Shown here piece after piece: positions 1 through 11,434 of a DNA stretch of 64,000 nt. The notes under the pieces were generated by a model. It saw only the letters and a program-made list of their open reading frames with translations. It searched no databases and was not told where the DNA came from. Source of the DNA: Isoetes taiwanensis (Eukaryota; Streptophyta; Lycopodiopsida; Isoetales; Isoetaceae). The first letter of the stretch is position 1. Every line of letters begins with the position of its first letter. The DNA is taken from contig JAJEKV010000020.1 of assembly GCA_021234155.1 (NCBI GenBank), positions 17,105,018 through 17,169,017 of the forward strand. The letters run 5' to 3'. Made by a program: the position numbers and the translations under genes.

Positions 1-370
1 GATGGTTGATAATGGATCATTTTTTGTTATAGTGCTAAGGTTTCTCACCTATAATGTTGGTGTCACTTTTAGTAATTGTGTGGATGTTAGTGCCACTGTT
101 AGTGATTTTGTAAATGACAATTTGGTGCCATTGTTAGTAATTTTGTCAATGTTAGCACTAAACTTAATCTCTAATTAGTAAAGCCAACCTACCACTACAG
201 ATTAGCAATGCTTTCATCCCAATGTCCTAGCACCGGTTAGTGGTTTGGTTTGCTAAGGGTTATGTTGTAATGCTAATGGAATCAGTAATTAGTTCTAAGT
301 TGCTATTCATTAGCAGTTGTTTTTCTAGTGGTATTAGCATTAGCATTTACTAAGTAGAGTTCTATTCTTA
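1..370. repeat. Subterminal repeats of DNA transposon 1 (left side)
   Basis: AT-rich, gene-free sequence with recurring GTTAGT and GTTAGCA words, for example GTTAGTGATTTTG, GTTAGTAATTTTG and GTTAGCACTAAA. The same words appear in inverse orientation at 6.9-7.9 kb. Arrays of short inverted motifs at both ends are usual in large DNA transposons, so I read this as the left subterminal region of an element reaching to about 7,980. No terminus is visible; the left end is probably outside the window. Confidence 0.4.
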
Positions 371-379
371 TTCTGCAGA

Positions 380-2237
380 CAGAATTCTTCACTAGTTTCA
401 AGCAAGATAATCCAGATGTTCAAATTAAGCAGAGAGCCTTCGAGAAATTATAGCCTTATTTTGTTGTAAAGCTATCTGAATTCAATACCCGTTGTTGCGT
501 CTATCATGAGAGGATGTCAATGCTGAGGGAAGGGGTGAAGAACATGAGGAAAAAGTCCATGGTGCACGGTGCAGATTGCACCTGTGAGTGCAAGATATGT
601 GACCACAAGGCAAGCCAAGTAGGGTGCAATGCAGCAAGACATGTTTGGCAGTCTAACAGTGACATGTGGACAAGCATGATTTGCCCAAAGCCTGAAGGTG
701 AGGAGTGGCACAATGAAGCATGCTTGTCAGGAACCTGCAGCAAATGTGGTGTGGACAAAATGGAAAGGTGTCCAAAAGAAGAAACAAAAGACAGTACTTC
801 AAAAATCACTTGGGAGAACATAAATTATGTTGAAATTGATAAGGATAAAAATGGCAAACCCAAAAAAAGAATTGAGCATCAATATTTACAGACTTCACCC
901 AATGTTTTGATGGAAATCTTCAGATCTAAAGCAAAGGAGTTTGTGACACACAATTTCAGGTATAAATGGCAGCATGCCATGTTTAGACAACTACTGAACA
1001 GGTTTGCTGATGATACTATTGTATTAGTGGTTGACTTTGCAGAGAATTACTCTTTCAAGGAGGAGAACGAAATCCAGTCCAAGCATTGGCATAATGAGCA
1101 GATCACTATTCTTGTGCACCTCACATATAGAAGGGATCTTGAGACACAAGAAATGACCAAAGAAGAACATTTTTATATATCTGATGACAGAAAACATGAT
1201 TCTTTGTTTGTGCAGCATTGCTTTCTCTTACACAATCATTGGATGCAAGAGAAGGAAATCACTTTGAAGAAGCATTATGTCTTCTCAGATGGTGCAGTCT
1301 CACAATTCAAAGGTAAAAAAATCATTTTACTTTGATGCTAGATTCAAGTCTTTAACAGGTTTAGACATGATGTGGAACTTTTGATGCTCTGGCCATGGAA
1401 AGGGAGAACATGATGGTGCAGGAGCTGTAATAAAGAGGGCTTTGAGAGCAGCACAGCTAAAGGGCAGCAAGACGACCAATGCACATGAGGTGGTAGAATG
1501 GCTAAAGCAGTACATGTCAACAGCAGCACCCACAACATATAAAAAGAAGATTCAAACTGTAAGTAGAACTTTTTGGGAGGTTGAAATAGGACAAGTGGAC
1601 AGAAAAAATCAGTGGGAAGCACGTCCTATTGAAGGATCTAGAAACCTTCATTGTTTCCATGGGTGTTCAAATCACATGACACATTTACAGGTCAGAAACC
1701 TCTCTTGCTTTTGCACAGATTGTTTAGATTTGAATTGGGAATCTTGCCCCAATGCATCATATACTAAGAAGTTTGAACTAGTTGTGGTACAACCCATCAG
1801 AGCTATTATTGAAGAAGAAGTACATGATGAAGGAGAAGAAGCATGGCAGTGCTGACTTATGTAGCCTACAAGTATCTATAGGTGATGTCTTTGCAGTGGT
1901 GGCTCCAAATAACAATCACGAGAATGTGAAATTCTACCTTATCCTATGTACCAAAGCTAAGTCCTTGGTGTTAGAAGACTTTATAGATATGCAAGGGCAG
2001 AAGTTTGTGAAAGGGGATGATGTCATAGAAGGGACATACTATGAGAAGTTGGTGAATTGTAAATCCAGCTACAAGTTTTGTAGAGGAAATAAAGCAATTG
2101 TTTATGCTACTCAAGTTGCAAAGAACAAAGTCAGGTTGGTTCAAGCAAAGCACGTTGTTAAGCAGGGAGTGGTTTACACTCTAAGTGCCAAAGAAGAACA
2201 AGATATTCTAGAGAGGCTTCCCGCATTGTTGGAATAG
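380..2237 (+). pseudogene. Transposase-like gene (DDE-like, HGKG motif), broken
   Basis: The segments match, from memory, an uncharacterised transposon-type family common in invertebrate genomes: an N-terminal block (FKQDNPDV, then Cys-rich CCVYHERM) at 380-520, a Cys-rich block CTCECKICDH near 580-610, then VVDFAENY (about 1,027), FSDGAVSQFKG (about 1,290), HGKGEHDGAGA (1,394) and a late Cys block CFCTDCLDL (about 1,710). The two aspartate motifs suggest a DDE nuclease fold (inference). A short intron fits 1,313-1,358 (GT..AG, phase 1, in frame). Damage: a TAG in the first block (about 450), an in-frame TGA at 1,382, and a frame change near 1,845-1,855 before the C-terminal block GDVFAVVAPN, which looks like a BAH-type or other small C-terminal domain. 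It is the only transposase candidate of the element spanning 1-7,980. Confidence 0.6.
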
Positions 2238-2430
2238 TGGAAAGAGCAATTGTGTAAAGGGTAGTGTATCAGTACTTATGTTTCTGCTTATGACTACTTT
2301 TATGAATATAAAGAAGTTTCTGTATTTTGCATTCTTATTTTTTATGCTTCAGTTCCAGAATTTCGTACTCGAATATGGATTGAATTCTAAAAATTCATAC
2401 TCCAATTTACAAGGTAAAACATCTAAGTAC

Positions 2431-3470
2431 AAGGTATAACAAAACCAATTTACAAGGTAAAACATGTAAGTAAAAAAGAATTAGAAAAAGGCACAAGGCC
2501 ATCATCTTCATTAAACAAGGCACTAAGGCCTGGATTACACAAGGTAGAAGGCCTGGGTTACACAAGGCACAAGGCCATTATATTCAAAAGGCACACAGCC
2601 TGGATTAAACAAAAAGGCACAAGGCCTAGAGCAGATGTTTTCCACAAATTTACAAAGGCACAAGGTATAACAAAACCAATTTACAAGGGTTAACATGTAA
2701 GTACAAAAGAATTAGAAAAAGGCACAAGGCCATCATCTTCATTAAACAAGGCACTAAGGTATAACAAAACCAATTTACAAGGGTTAACATGTAAGTACAA
2801 AAGAATTAGAAAAAGGCACAAGGCCATCATCTTCATTAAACAAGGCACTAATGCCTGGATTACACAAGGCAGAAGGCCTGGGTTACACAAGGCACAAGGC
2901 CATTATATTCGAAAGGCACACAACCTGGATTAAACAAAAAGGCACAAGGCCTAGAGCAGATGTTTTCCACAAATTTACAAAGACACAAGGTATAAGAAAA
3001 CCAATTTACAAGGGTTAACATGAAAGTACAAAAGAATTAGAAAAAGGCACAAGGCCATCATCTTCATTAAACAAGGCACTAATGCCTGGATTACACAAGG
3101 CAGAAGGCCTGGGTTACACAAGGCACAAGGCCATTATATTCAAAAGGCACACATCCTGGATTAAACAAAAAGGCACAAGGCCTAGAGCAGATGTTTTCCA
3201 CAAATTTACAAAGGCACAAGGTATAACAAAACCAATTTACAAGGGTTAACATGTAAGTACAAAAGAATTAGAAAAAGGCACAAGGCCATCATCTTCATTA
3301 AACAAGGCACTAAGACCTGGATTACACACAAGGCTGGATTACAGACGGCACAAGGCCATTACATTCAAAGGCACACAACCTGGATTAAACAAAAGGCACA
3401 AGGCCTGGATTAAACAGAAGGTACAAGGCCTAGAGCAGGTGTTTCCCACAAATTTACGAAGGCACAAAAG
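2431..3470. repeat. 231-bp tandem repeat array
   Basis: Units begin with AAGGTATAACAAAACC at about 2,431, 2,662, 2,757, 2,987 and 3,218, giving periods of 231, 95, 230 and 231 bp, so the second unit is cut short. Each unit is itself built of short GGCACAAGGCC / GGCCTGGATTA words. Later units drift after 3,320. It lies between the transposase-like gene and the convergent minus-strand genes. No coding capacity is convincing here. Confidence 0.85.
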
Positions 3471-3635
3471 GCCTGTTTCAAAAAAGCTTGTAATCAAAAG
3501 AAAAAAAGAAAAGAAAAGCTTCATGAAAAAAAGGGAAGGTCCTCAGCTCTTCACGCCTCATCTGTAAGAGTAATTTAGAAAGTTAGAAAGCTGTAACATG
3601 TCACAGAAAGCAAAAACTGAAAATCAGATACTTAC

Positions 3636-4063
3636 TTTGGAGCCAATTCTGAAAATTAAAAAATTCTTCAGCTTCCTCCAGGTCTTCTGCCTCATTTTCG
3701 CTGGATCCCGAAAAAGCGTTGGTTTGCCTCATCTTCAGAAGAAAGTGCCTCACAAGAATCGAGCTCAGAAGAATCCAGCTCTGTGGATGTTTCAGAAGCC
3801 AAGCTTGTTTCGGTTTCAGAAGACAAGCTGGTGGAATCAGAGCTGGTGGAATCAGAGGGCTCGAAGCTTTTTTCTTGCTGGCTTGGCTTGGAAACTTCAT
3901 GGTCTTCATGTCCTTCTTTATGCAATCCTTGAATTGGCCACGAACCTATCGCATACCACGCGAAAAGCTCTGGCAAAGGAAGGGAAATCAAAGCTCGGCG
4001 TGTGGCAGGGGCGGGGAGGCAGAGCGGGGGCGGCAGCGCTTCGGCATTATCCACACTCTTCAA
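3636..4063 (-). CDS. Acidic serine-rich protein, exon (hypothetical)
   Basis: The frame from the ATG at 4,063 runs into a stretch dense in Ser, Glu, Asp and Thr (STSSDSTSLSSETETSLASE). A neighbouring frame continues it with SSENEAEDLEEAEEFF up to a good splice donor (GTAAGTATC, 3,635 downward), so a one-base frame change near 3,715 seems to lie inside the exon. No known domain is visible. A disordered acidic nuclear protein is plausible. It shares the strand of the RING/FCP1-like gene just upstream and may be a passenger of the same transposon. The plus-strand frame over the same bases has low-complexity composition and is a shadow. Confidence 0.35.
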
Positions 4064-4392
4064 TGATTATATATGCGCACGAATTTTGTAATATATGCAT
4101 GTGGGATATTGCGAACTTTGTGTTAGGTTTCTGCTAAGTATTTATACTAGGGGTCAAAATTAGGAGGTTGCTCGTTTGATCATACTAATTTCGAAAATGC
4201 ACAAGACCTTTGTACATACGCAATTACGTTCACTTCTGGAACTTGCTTGTGACCAAAGCATGCGGGATATTTGAGCCCATTATAAAGGAAACTGCATACC
4301 AGAGAATTATAAAGTTCTTTAAACGTTTGTGGTCTTGATAAACACCAAATTACCATAAAAAGGAATCTAATAATAAAAAAACATACAACACT

Positions 4393-6700
4393 TTAGGACA
4401 AGTCCATGGTCTTTAGTACCTCCAACACTTTTGTGCTCTTTTCATCATGCTGATTTCGAAAATGCACAGACCTCTGTACATAAGCAATTACGTTCACTTC
4501 TATTATTAGCTTCTCCAAGTAAGGTACCATAGTCTTCAACAGGTAATCACCGTCATTTATGTGAGGCATGAAGGACCTTGGTGTGATGCAGAAATATGCA
4601 TTATTCTTAAAATTCACGTACCTATAAGGATCAATCAGCAAAGTTGTCCTCATGCTAAATTCTGGAAATTTCTCATAAACATTTGTCAGTTTTTTGATGT
4701 AGCAAGAAGTTCCTTCATTCATTTTCAAAAGATGCACCATCCATTTGAAAAGAAACTTATCCACTAAGGACTGAGGAATGAAAGACCTCAGGCAGCTAAT
4801 CACTGAGTGATTGGAAGACCATATACCAACAGCAAAGTGTTCGGTGACGAAATGCATGAACTGCACTGCCCCTGGCATGACAGCAAGAACCTCTTTTCTT
4901 GATGGAAGAAGTTGGACACCTTCACCACATCAGGTACTGCTTTAGCCTTTTTGAAAACCTTGTACAAGAAATCCTCTGGCTCAATAACCAAAAGCTTCTT
5001 GCCAACAACACTAGCACTGTGCAGTGACAACTATTAGAAAAATTATATCAGTACAACAGGCAGAAAGAAACACACTAGAATCACCTTAGTTTCTTTGCTA
5101 AATCAGTTTCTTCCTCTGTGATTGTCTTCTCCATAATATCAGCACGTTTGTCCAATTTGGAAATATAATCATCTATATTCTTCAACATTGCTTCACATTC
5201 TTCATCTATTACTTGCACAACATTGTCTTCAATTCTGTTAGAAATGTCAACTATAGACTTTGAAATATCCAAACTTGAGCCTGCATCATTCAAATTATCA
5301 AACTAAATAAGTACTTATAGAAGAAAAATCCAAAGTAGTTATACTTCACAAGAATAACTTACTTTTCAGTCTTTTACAACTATTACTTTGTTCAGCATTG
5401 TCTCTCTTCAAGTTTGGGCTTGTGGAAGACAATAAAGTGCAATATTCAATGAATTGCATAATTATATCAGGCTCCTCCAAGTCAGCAGGTGTGCTTAATG
5501 ATGGATCTTGACTCTTTTCAATGGACTGCACTGCACTATAATTGGGAGCAGATTCCATTGCAGATCTACATGGAAGTCCAATGGACCTGAACCAATTATG
5601 AGGAATCTGACTCTCACAAGAGGGACAAGTTGATCTCTTTGAGAAACATATGTAAGCGCAAATTGGATGAAAACTGTGCATGCAATGTGCAACAATGGCT
5701 GAGACACAAAGTGGGTCATAGGCATATGTACAGAAAGAACAACTTTGTAATCTTGCAAATGCTACGGTAGAGCATTTTGGATGTTCCAAAAATGGAAGGT
5801 TGAGTTGCAGTACAGACATCTTACTTAGAGATGAAGCTATTTCTTTCAACTTCTCCAGCCTTGGTTGGAGTCCATGTTCTTTGTCTTCTGCTTGTTCAAA
5901 AATAAAAAGAATGATGAACGCAAAAAGAAAAAGTATTGAGCACTATGTAATTGCAAAGGTCATTAGCAATTACCCCTTTGTGAATTTCCTCCATACTCTT
6001 GTATGCTGTTGTCGCCTCCAAAAGTTCCTTTTCCTTGGAAACCAACATTGACGACAAGAATGTAATGACACTGGAGTGCTCACACCTGGCCTTTGCTGCT
6101 TCAATTTGTTGTTTTGCAGCATCCACCTCATAACTGCACTTCTTCCACAACTTCCTTTTTTCCTTCATTTCACTGGCTGCACTTTTAACTCTAACATTCA
6201 AATCATCCTTATGCTTATCTAACTCAACAATCAAGGAGTTGATGACAAAATAGTCCATTACAAAACCAACAACGTTTGTATGAGGAAATAAGGACTCATA
6301 CTCACCTTCTTTCTCAACCTTAATTAGCTGTAACACTTTTCTTCGTTTTAACCACAAATGACTGCCAGTTAATCTTTTGTCCTCTCACATGCAAAGTGAA
6401 TGCTCGTGCAAAAAACTTCCCAATCTCTCCAACACAAACATCACTTCTTTGGTAACATCTTCTGTAGATGTTCATAAACTGATCCACAAATAGTGAATTC
6501 ATTCGACTAGACCTATAAATTTGCTTGGTACCCACCAGTTTTACACAGCCAAATATTTTGCTTATCTCGTCTTCAGCCACATCTGCCTTTCTTACATCTG
6601 AAGAGGTCATGCCCTCAGAAGGCAACACAGATGTGTCAAACATCCTCCTTGCTTCCTCTTCGTCTATGGTCACCTTAGGTTGAGTTTTCTTTGTTGCCAT
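4393..6700 (-). CDS. RING-H2 / coiled-coil / FCP1-like (NIF) protein, multi-exon
   Basis: Start ATG is at 6,700. Blocks in order: a 126-residue N-terminal region with no known domain; a Lys/Glu-rich coiled coil (6,350-5,900); a RING-H2 finger (5,849-5,346) with Cys/His spaced as C37, C40, C56, H58, H61, C64, C75, C78 of that block; a second helical segment (5,293-5,081); then an FCP1/SCP-like HAD domain (5,020-4,393) with GIWSS and TLLIDPYRY, typical of the family. Introns fit in phase at about 5,368-5,284 (donor GTAAGTT) and about 5,083-5,017 (acceptor CTGCACAG). The HAD catalytic DxDx(T/V) site reads IEPEDF, so both nucleophile aspartates are lost: probably a pseudo-phosphatase. Frame changes near 6,330 and 4,925 may be lesions or missed introns. 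FCP1-like domains act on phosphoproteins such as the RNA polymerase II tail and RING-H2 fingers are usually E3 ligases; the fusion's role is unknown. Its position inside the transposon suggests a passenger gene. Confidence 0.6.
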
Positions 6701-6869
6701 TCTATCCCTGCACCAGCTTTGAAATTATATATCAGTGGAATACGGCAAAAAACTAAACCAATCCAAATCATAGCACTGAGTATCCTGAATAGTACTAACT
6801 TTAAGAGCTTAGCAATGAACTGCTACTTTTTCCAAATAATTACTAATTGTCATCAATACCAATTAACTT

Positions 6870-7980
6870 GAGCCTACTATCTGCAAAATAGCAAATGATT
6901 AGCATGTCATGCTAAATAGCAGCCAACTCTTTCTAACTTAGCATTGAACTTCATCTTCTTAGCAACTGCCGCTAATAACAATTTGAGCCTGCAAGTGTAG
7001 CACAAAATTTGTGTTGTTAATGTAACCTGCTACTTAGCAAATGTTTCCTGCAAACATAGAACGAAATCACTAACTCGTACACAGCACATACTAACTAGCA
7101 AGTAGTGCCTGCGAAACATAGTACCAATATAACCTGTTAGCATAATTTACTAACTGACAATTGTTGTCTGCAAACGTAGTACCAAATGCTTAACTCGTTA
7201 GCATCAACTACTGAACTTGGACGACCAAATATTACTGCGCTGTACTTTTTGCTGATGCCAAGCCCAAAAAATTCTAGCTTGAAATATCACACTAATAAAG
7301 AGATGAATCAAAGCAAAATGGAATGCAATCCTCCACACCTGCTACATTAACCTTTGTATTCAATACAGAATCATGAAATATAATAGAATGAAACCATTTC
7401 CACATTATGTACCATTCCTAAGGATTTGTCAACAAAGATTAGATGCTTACCACTAGAACAACTTTTCTTGAGTCTAAGAAATTGTTCAGATGAGCAATTT
7501 GATCCGAGCTCTTTACCAAGCAGGGTAATGGGATCTCGATTGGGGATTTTCTTAAATCTAATGACTGGCAATCGATTGTTTAGAAAGGGAATTCGATAAT
7601 TACTGTTGTGGAAGCAGCACAGTCATAGCAATTTCATCCGGCCAGTTAACCAACCAGGAAAATGGGATCTCGATTGGGGCTTTTGTTGAATCTAATGATT
7701 GACAATTGAATCTTTAGAATGGCACAAATAATGTTTGTAGGAGCAGTACAGTCACATCAATTTGATCCGGCCAGTTAACCAAGCAGAGTACGGGGATCTC
7801 AATGGAGAGTAGCTATGTTTATGAATCCGATCCAAGAAAACTCCAAGAAAGAAGGAAAGGAAAAAAGGTTCGACGGTTTAGGATCCCATGGGCGAGATTT
7901 AGTGCTAAAATAAAATTAAAAAATTTAGTTACACCCCGTTAATTAGCGCTATTATTTAGGGCTAAAAATGGCGTCATTTA
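6870..7980. repeat. Right subterminal region of DNA transposon 1
   Basis: Diverged tandem units of about 57-60 bp with the core CCTGCAAACATAG or CTGCAAACGTAGTACC at about 6,989, 7,050, 7,107 and 7,168. On the minus strand they contain GTTAGTGATTTCG and TGCTAACGAGTTA, the inverse of the words in 1-370. From about 7,600 two copies of a GATCCGGCCAGTTAACCA block occur (7,636 and 7,760). The end of the element is probably near 7,960-7,990, because Ty3/gypsy RT coding sequence begins at once. No terminal inverted repeat could be matched, as the left end is outside the window. Confidence 0.4.
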
Positions 7981-7994
7981 TGCCATCCGTAGCG

Positions 7995-10602
7995 TGCGAG
8001 GATCCAAGTGCACCTTACTCCTTAAGTCCTCTTGAGTTAGAGGAAGTTAAAAAGCAAATTAAGAAATTGCTTGAAAAGGGGTTTATCCAGCCAAATAAGT
8101 CTCCTTTGCAGCTCCAATGCTGCTAGTTGAGAAAAAAGATGAAGCTATGCGAATGTGCATAGATTATCGTGGCCTTAACGAAGCAATAATTAAGGATAGA
8201 TGTCCTTTACCACGGATTGATGATATCTTAGATCGGTTGGGTGGTGCAACTTGGTTCACCAAAATTGATTTAAGAAGTTATCATCAAATTAAGATTCATC
8301 AGGGTGATGAACCAAAGACTGCTTTTCGAACTCATCAAGGTCATTATGATGTTATTTGATCTCACCAATGCATCGGCTACGTTCATGAGATTAATGAACC
8401 GAGTATTCGCTGATTACTTAGACAAATCAGTTGAAGTATTATTGGATGATATACTTGTCTACTCGAACTCATTGGAAGAACACTTTCAGCATCTAGAGCA
8501 AGTGCTTAAAGTGTTGTGATCCAATAAGTCGTATGTCAAAATCTCTAAGTGTGATTTCCTTAAGCAAAGGGTTGCTTATTGGGTCACATCTTGGTGGCGA
8601 AGGGAGTGTCTCTAGACCCTAGCAAGGTATGGGCAGTACAAGAATGGATTCAACCTAAGAACATTCATGAGCTCAGAAGTTTTCTTGGGTTGGCTTGTGC
8701 CTAAGTTTTCTAAGGTAGTAGCCCCGCTCACCGATCTTTTGAGAAAAGATCAAGAGTATATGTGGGGTCAAGCTCAGCAAGAGACCTTTGAAAGGATCAA
8801 AAGTCTTTTGGTGAATAGTCCAGTATTGAAGGTACTTGACCTCAATGAGTTGTTTGAGGTATACACGGATGCTTGTGAGCAAGCTCTGGGAGCTGTGCTT
8901 ATGCAACAAGGTCGTGTTATTGCATATGAAAGCCGTAAGCTTAATCAAACGGAACAAAATTATGCGACATATGAGCAGGAGCTATTGGCTATAGTTCATG
9001 CATTGAAGACATGGCGGCACTACTTGAGATGTGGTACCAGTAAAGAGCCGCGCAAGTTTGTGGTATATACTGACTAGAAGCCTTTGAAATTTTTGCAAAG
9101 CCAAGCGGAGATTAGCCCTAGGCAAGCTAGATGGCTTGACTTTTTGCATGAGTTCCATTTTAGTATTGAGCTTACCCCTGGAAAGAATAATCCAGTTGCA
9201 GATGCGTTATCCAGGATTAAGCATTTGAATACTTTGATGGTAGGGGAGAATGATCTCTTCCAAAGGATTAAAGACGCATATCAAGAAGATAAGCAACAAC
9301 CCGCAGTAACCAAATCTGGGGATTGGTGGACTGACCAAGATGGGTTGCATTTTATAAATCAAGGATTTATGTTCCATTGCATGCTAATCTTCGAGAATTG
9401 ATATCACGTAACCATCATGAAACCCCGCAAGCTGAGCACGCGGGTGAGTGGAAGACCTATGAGTTGGTCAAGCGTCACTACTATTGGCCAGACATGAAGG
9501 AACAAGTCCGGGACTTGGTTTCATATTGTTTGACGTGTCAAGCTGTTAAAGTTGATCGTGGTCGTACGGCAGGATTATTGCAACCTATACATGTACCATT
9601 GCAACTTCATAGTCGCTTTGCCTAGAACTGTAAGGCAAAACACTCAGGTGTGGGTAATCGTTGACTGTCTAACTAAGTACGCCAAATTTGTGGCCTTAAA
9701 GGAAGATGCTACTGGTCCAGATGTAGCAACTGCATATATGAGATATGTTTTTCCTATTTTTGGTTTGCCTTTGTCGATCATAAGTGATAGGGATACCAAG
9801 TTTACAGGTCACTTTTGGAAGGACCTTATGAAAGGCCTTAAGGTATGATTGAGAATGAATAGTGGTAACCACCCACAAACGGATGGCCAAACTAAGAGAA
9901 TCAACATGATCCTAGAAGATATATTGAGAAGTTTTGTCCATGAACGCCAAACTCGTTGGGAGGAGTATTTGCCTTACCTAGAGTTTGCGTATAGAAACAG
10001 CCATCATATGGGAATTAAGATGATCCCTTTGTTGCTATGATGGGGCGAAATGCTAGAACTTATGCCGCCGTGAATATGCTAAATGACATGAATGCAATTT
10101 TGCTTCAATGTCGGCAAAACTTGCGAAGAGCGCAAGATCATGCTCAGGTTATGCTAGTAAGTGTAGACGTGATGTTATCTATGAGGAGGGTGACTATGTG
10201 TTCTTAAGGATTGTGTATCCTTCTACATTACGAATAAACACCCTTAAACTGTTGGTTAAAGGGCGAGTGCTTAAGTTAACCCCGAGATATGCTGAACCTT
10301 TTAAAATTCTTAAAATGTTAGATACCACAGCATATGAGTTGGCGTTACCGCAGGATATTGGGATCCATCATGTATTTCATGTAAGCCAGCTTAAGCGAGC
10401 CATACTAGATACAGACAATATTGTAAGTCCTGATAGTATACCGCTAGTGTTAAGCTCTGCTGTAACACCCAAACGGATTCTAGATTCTCATGTTTGGCAG
10501 TTGCGCGATAGAGATATTCATGAATATCTGGTCTTGTGGTGAGGCCAGTCTCCCGCGGATGCCACTTGGGAGACGGATGAGTTCGTGCCTCATTTGAAGC
10601 TC
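7995..10602 (+). pseudogene. Ty3/gypsy chromovirus pol (RT-RNase H-integrase-chromodomain)
   Basis: Collinear pol blocks: RT from APYSLSP (8,010) through LLDDILVYS (about 8,445; the usual Y before DD is L); RNase H with VYTDACEQALGAVL (about 8,859) and VADALSRI (about 9,197); integrase zinc finger (RNHHE to CLTCQ, 9,410-9,541); catalytic core with VDCLTKYAKF and ISDRDTKFTGHFW; then a C-terminal chromodomain-like end (VFHVSQLKRA; ADATWETDEF, 10,558-10,587). Damage: frame changes near 8,350, 8,580 and 9,620, stops at 8,517, 9,075 and 9,846, and the integrase catalytic Glu replaced by Lys (TDGQTKRIN for the usual TDGQTER). gag, protease and the 5' LTR are absent because transposon 1 interrupts the element at the start of RT. 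Not functional. Confidence 0.9.
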
Positions 10603-10642
10603 TAGACCTTGGGGACTAGGTCTTAAGGGGTGGGGAGGAAAT

Positions 10643-11434
10643 TGTTATGGTCTAAGGGCATGTCACGCTTGCAGGCCTTGGGACTGGGAGTTTGCCTTGG
10701 AAGTGCCACCAGGTGGTCTGGGAACGTTCCAAAGAGCAGTTACCACCTAGGGGCGGCGTATGGGTTATTTTAAATGGCAAATGTTTCATACGCAAAAGTG
10801 ACGTTTAAATAAATTATAAAGGGTCTCTTAAAAAAACCATTTAACATTGATTTATGGGGTTGATGTGGCATCACCTCATTGGTTGAGGAGTTTAAAAGAG
10901 AAATTTGAAGTTGAAGTATCGTGGCTTGATATAAGCAGCCGGATCAAATAGAAAGGCCCGGATCTATCTATAGGATGCTCGATTTTAGCTGAAGAAAAGG
11001 TCTATAAGCCTTTTTCTGCCTATTCTTGGCCCTAGTGGCCTTATAAAAGGAATTGGATACGATTTTAGTGAACACAATTCTGCCTCTGGAGCCAAGCAAT
11101 TGGAGCGTCCTGCTTTTCCTTACTGCTTGACTTCTGCTTCTGGAGGTTTTAGACCATTTCGAATTGATTGGGAATCAATTCGGGTTGTTCCGAGTCAATC
11201 CAAAATTTGGTGCTTGCTCGTGGAGTTGTCTCGTTCTTGGAGCGTTCTTGACTCTTCCTTGAGCAATACTACTGCAGTATTGAGTTCATGTGGTAGAACT
11301 TCTGAAGCTGGGCTTCAGGCTGATCCTGTAGATCAGTAACAGTTGTGTGTGGGGAGTTCTGGGAACTCACGGTTGAGGGGAACTCTGAGAATTCTAGGTA
11401 GCACAATCGGTCCTACTTTCTGTAGGTTGTGACA
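10643..11434 (+). mobile_element. 3' LTR of the chromovirus
   Basis: A purine-rich tract (GGGGTGGGGAGGAAAT, ending 10,642) is directly followed by TGTTATGG and closes at TTGTGACA (11,434), giving a 792-bp LTR with TG..CA ends. A TATA-like TTATAAAAGG lies at about 11,040. The matching 5' LTR is not in the window, so the ends are inferred from the polypurine tract and the terminal dinucleotides. Confidence 0.55.

Noticed and set aside
3598-4137. 179-codon plus-strand frame
   Set aside because: Overlaps the acidic Ser-rich exon on the other strand; composition (Phe/Trp/Leu from Ser/Glu codons reversed) marks it as a shadow.
7371-7571. 66-codon minus-strand frame
   Set aside because: No ATG-supported structure or motif; lies in the terminal region of transposon 1.
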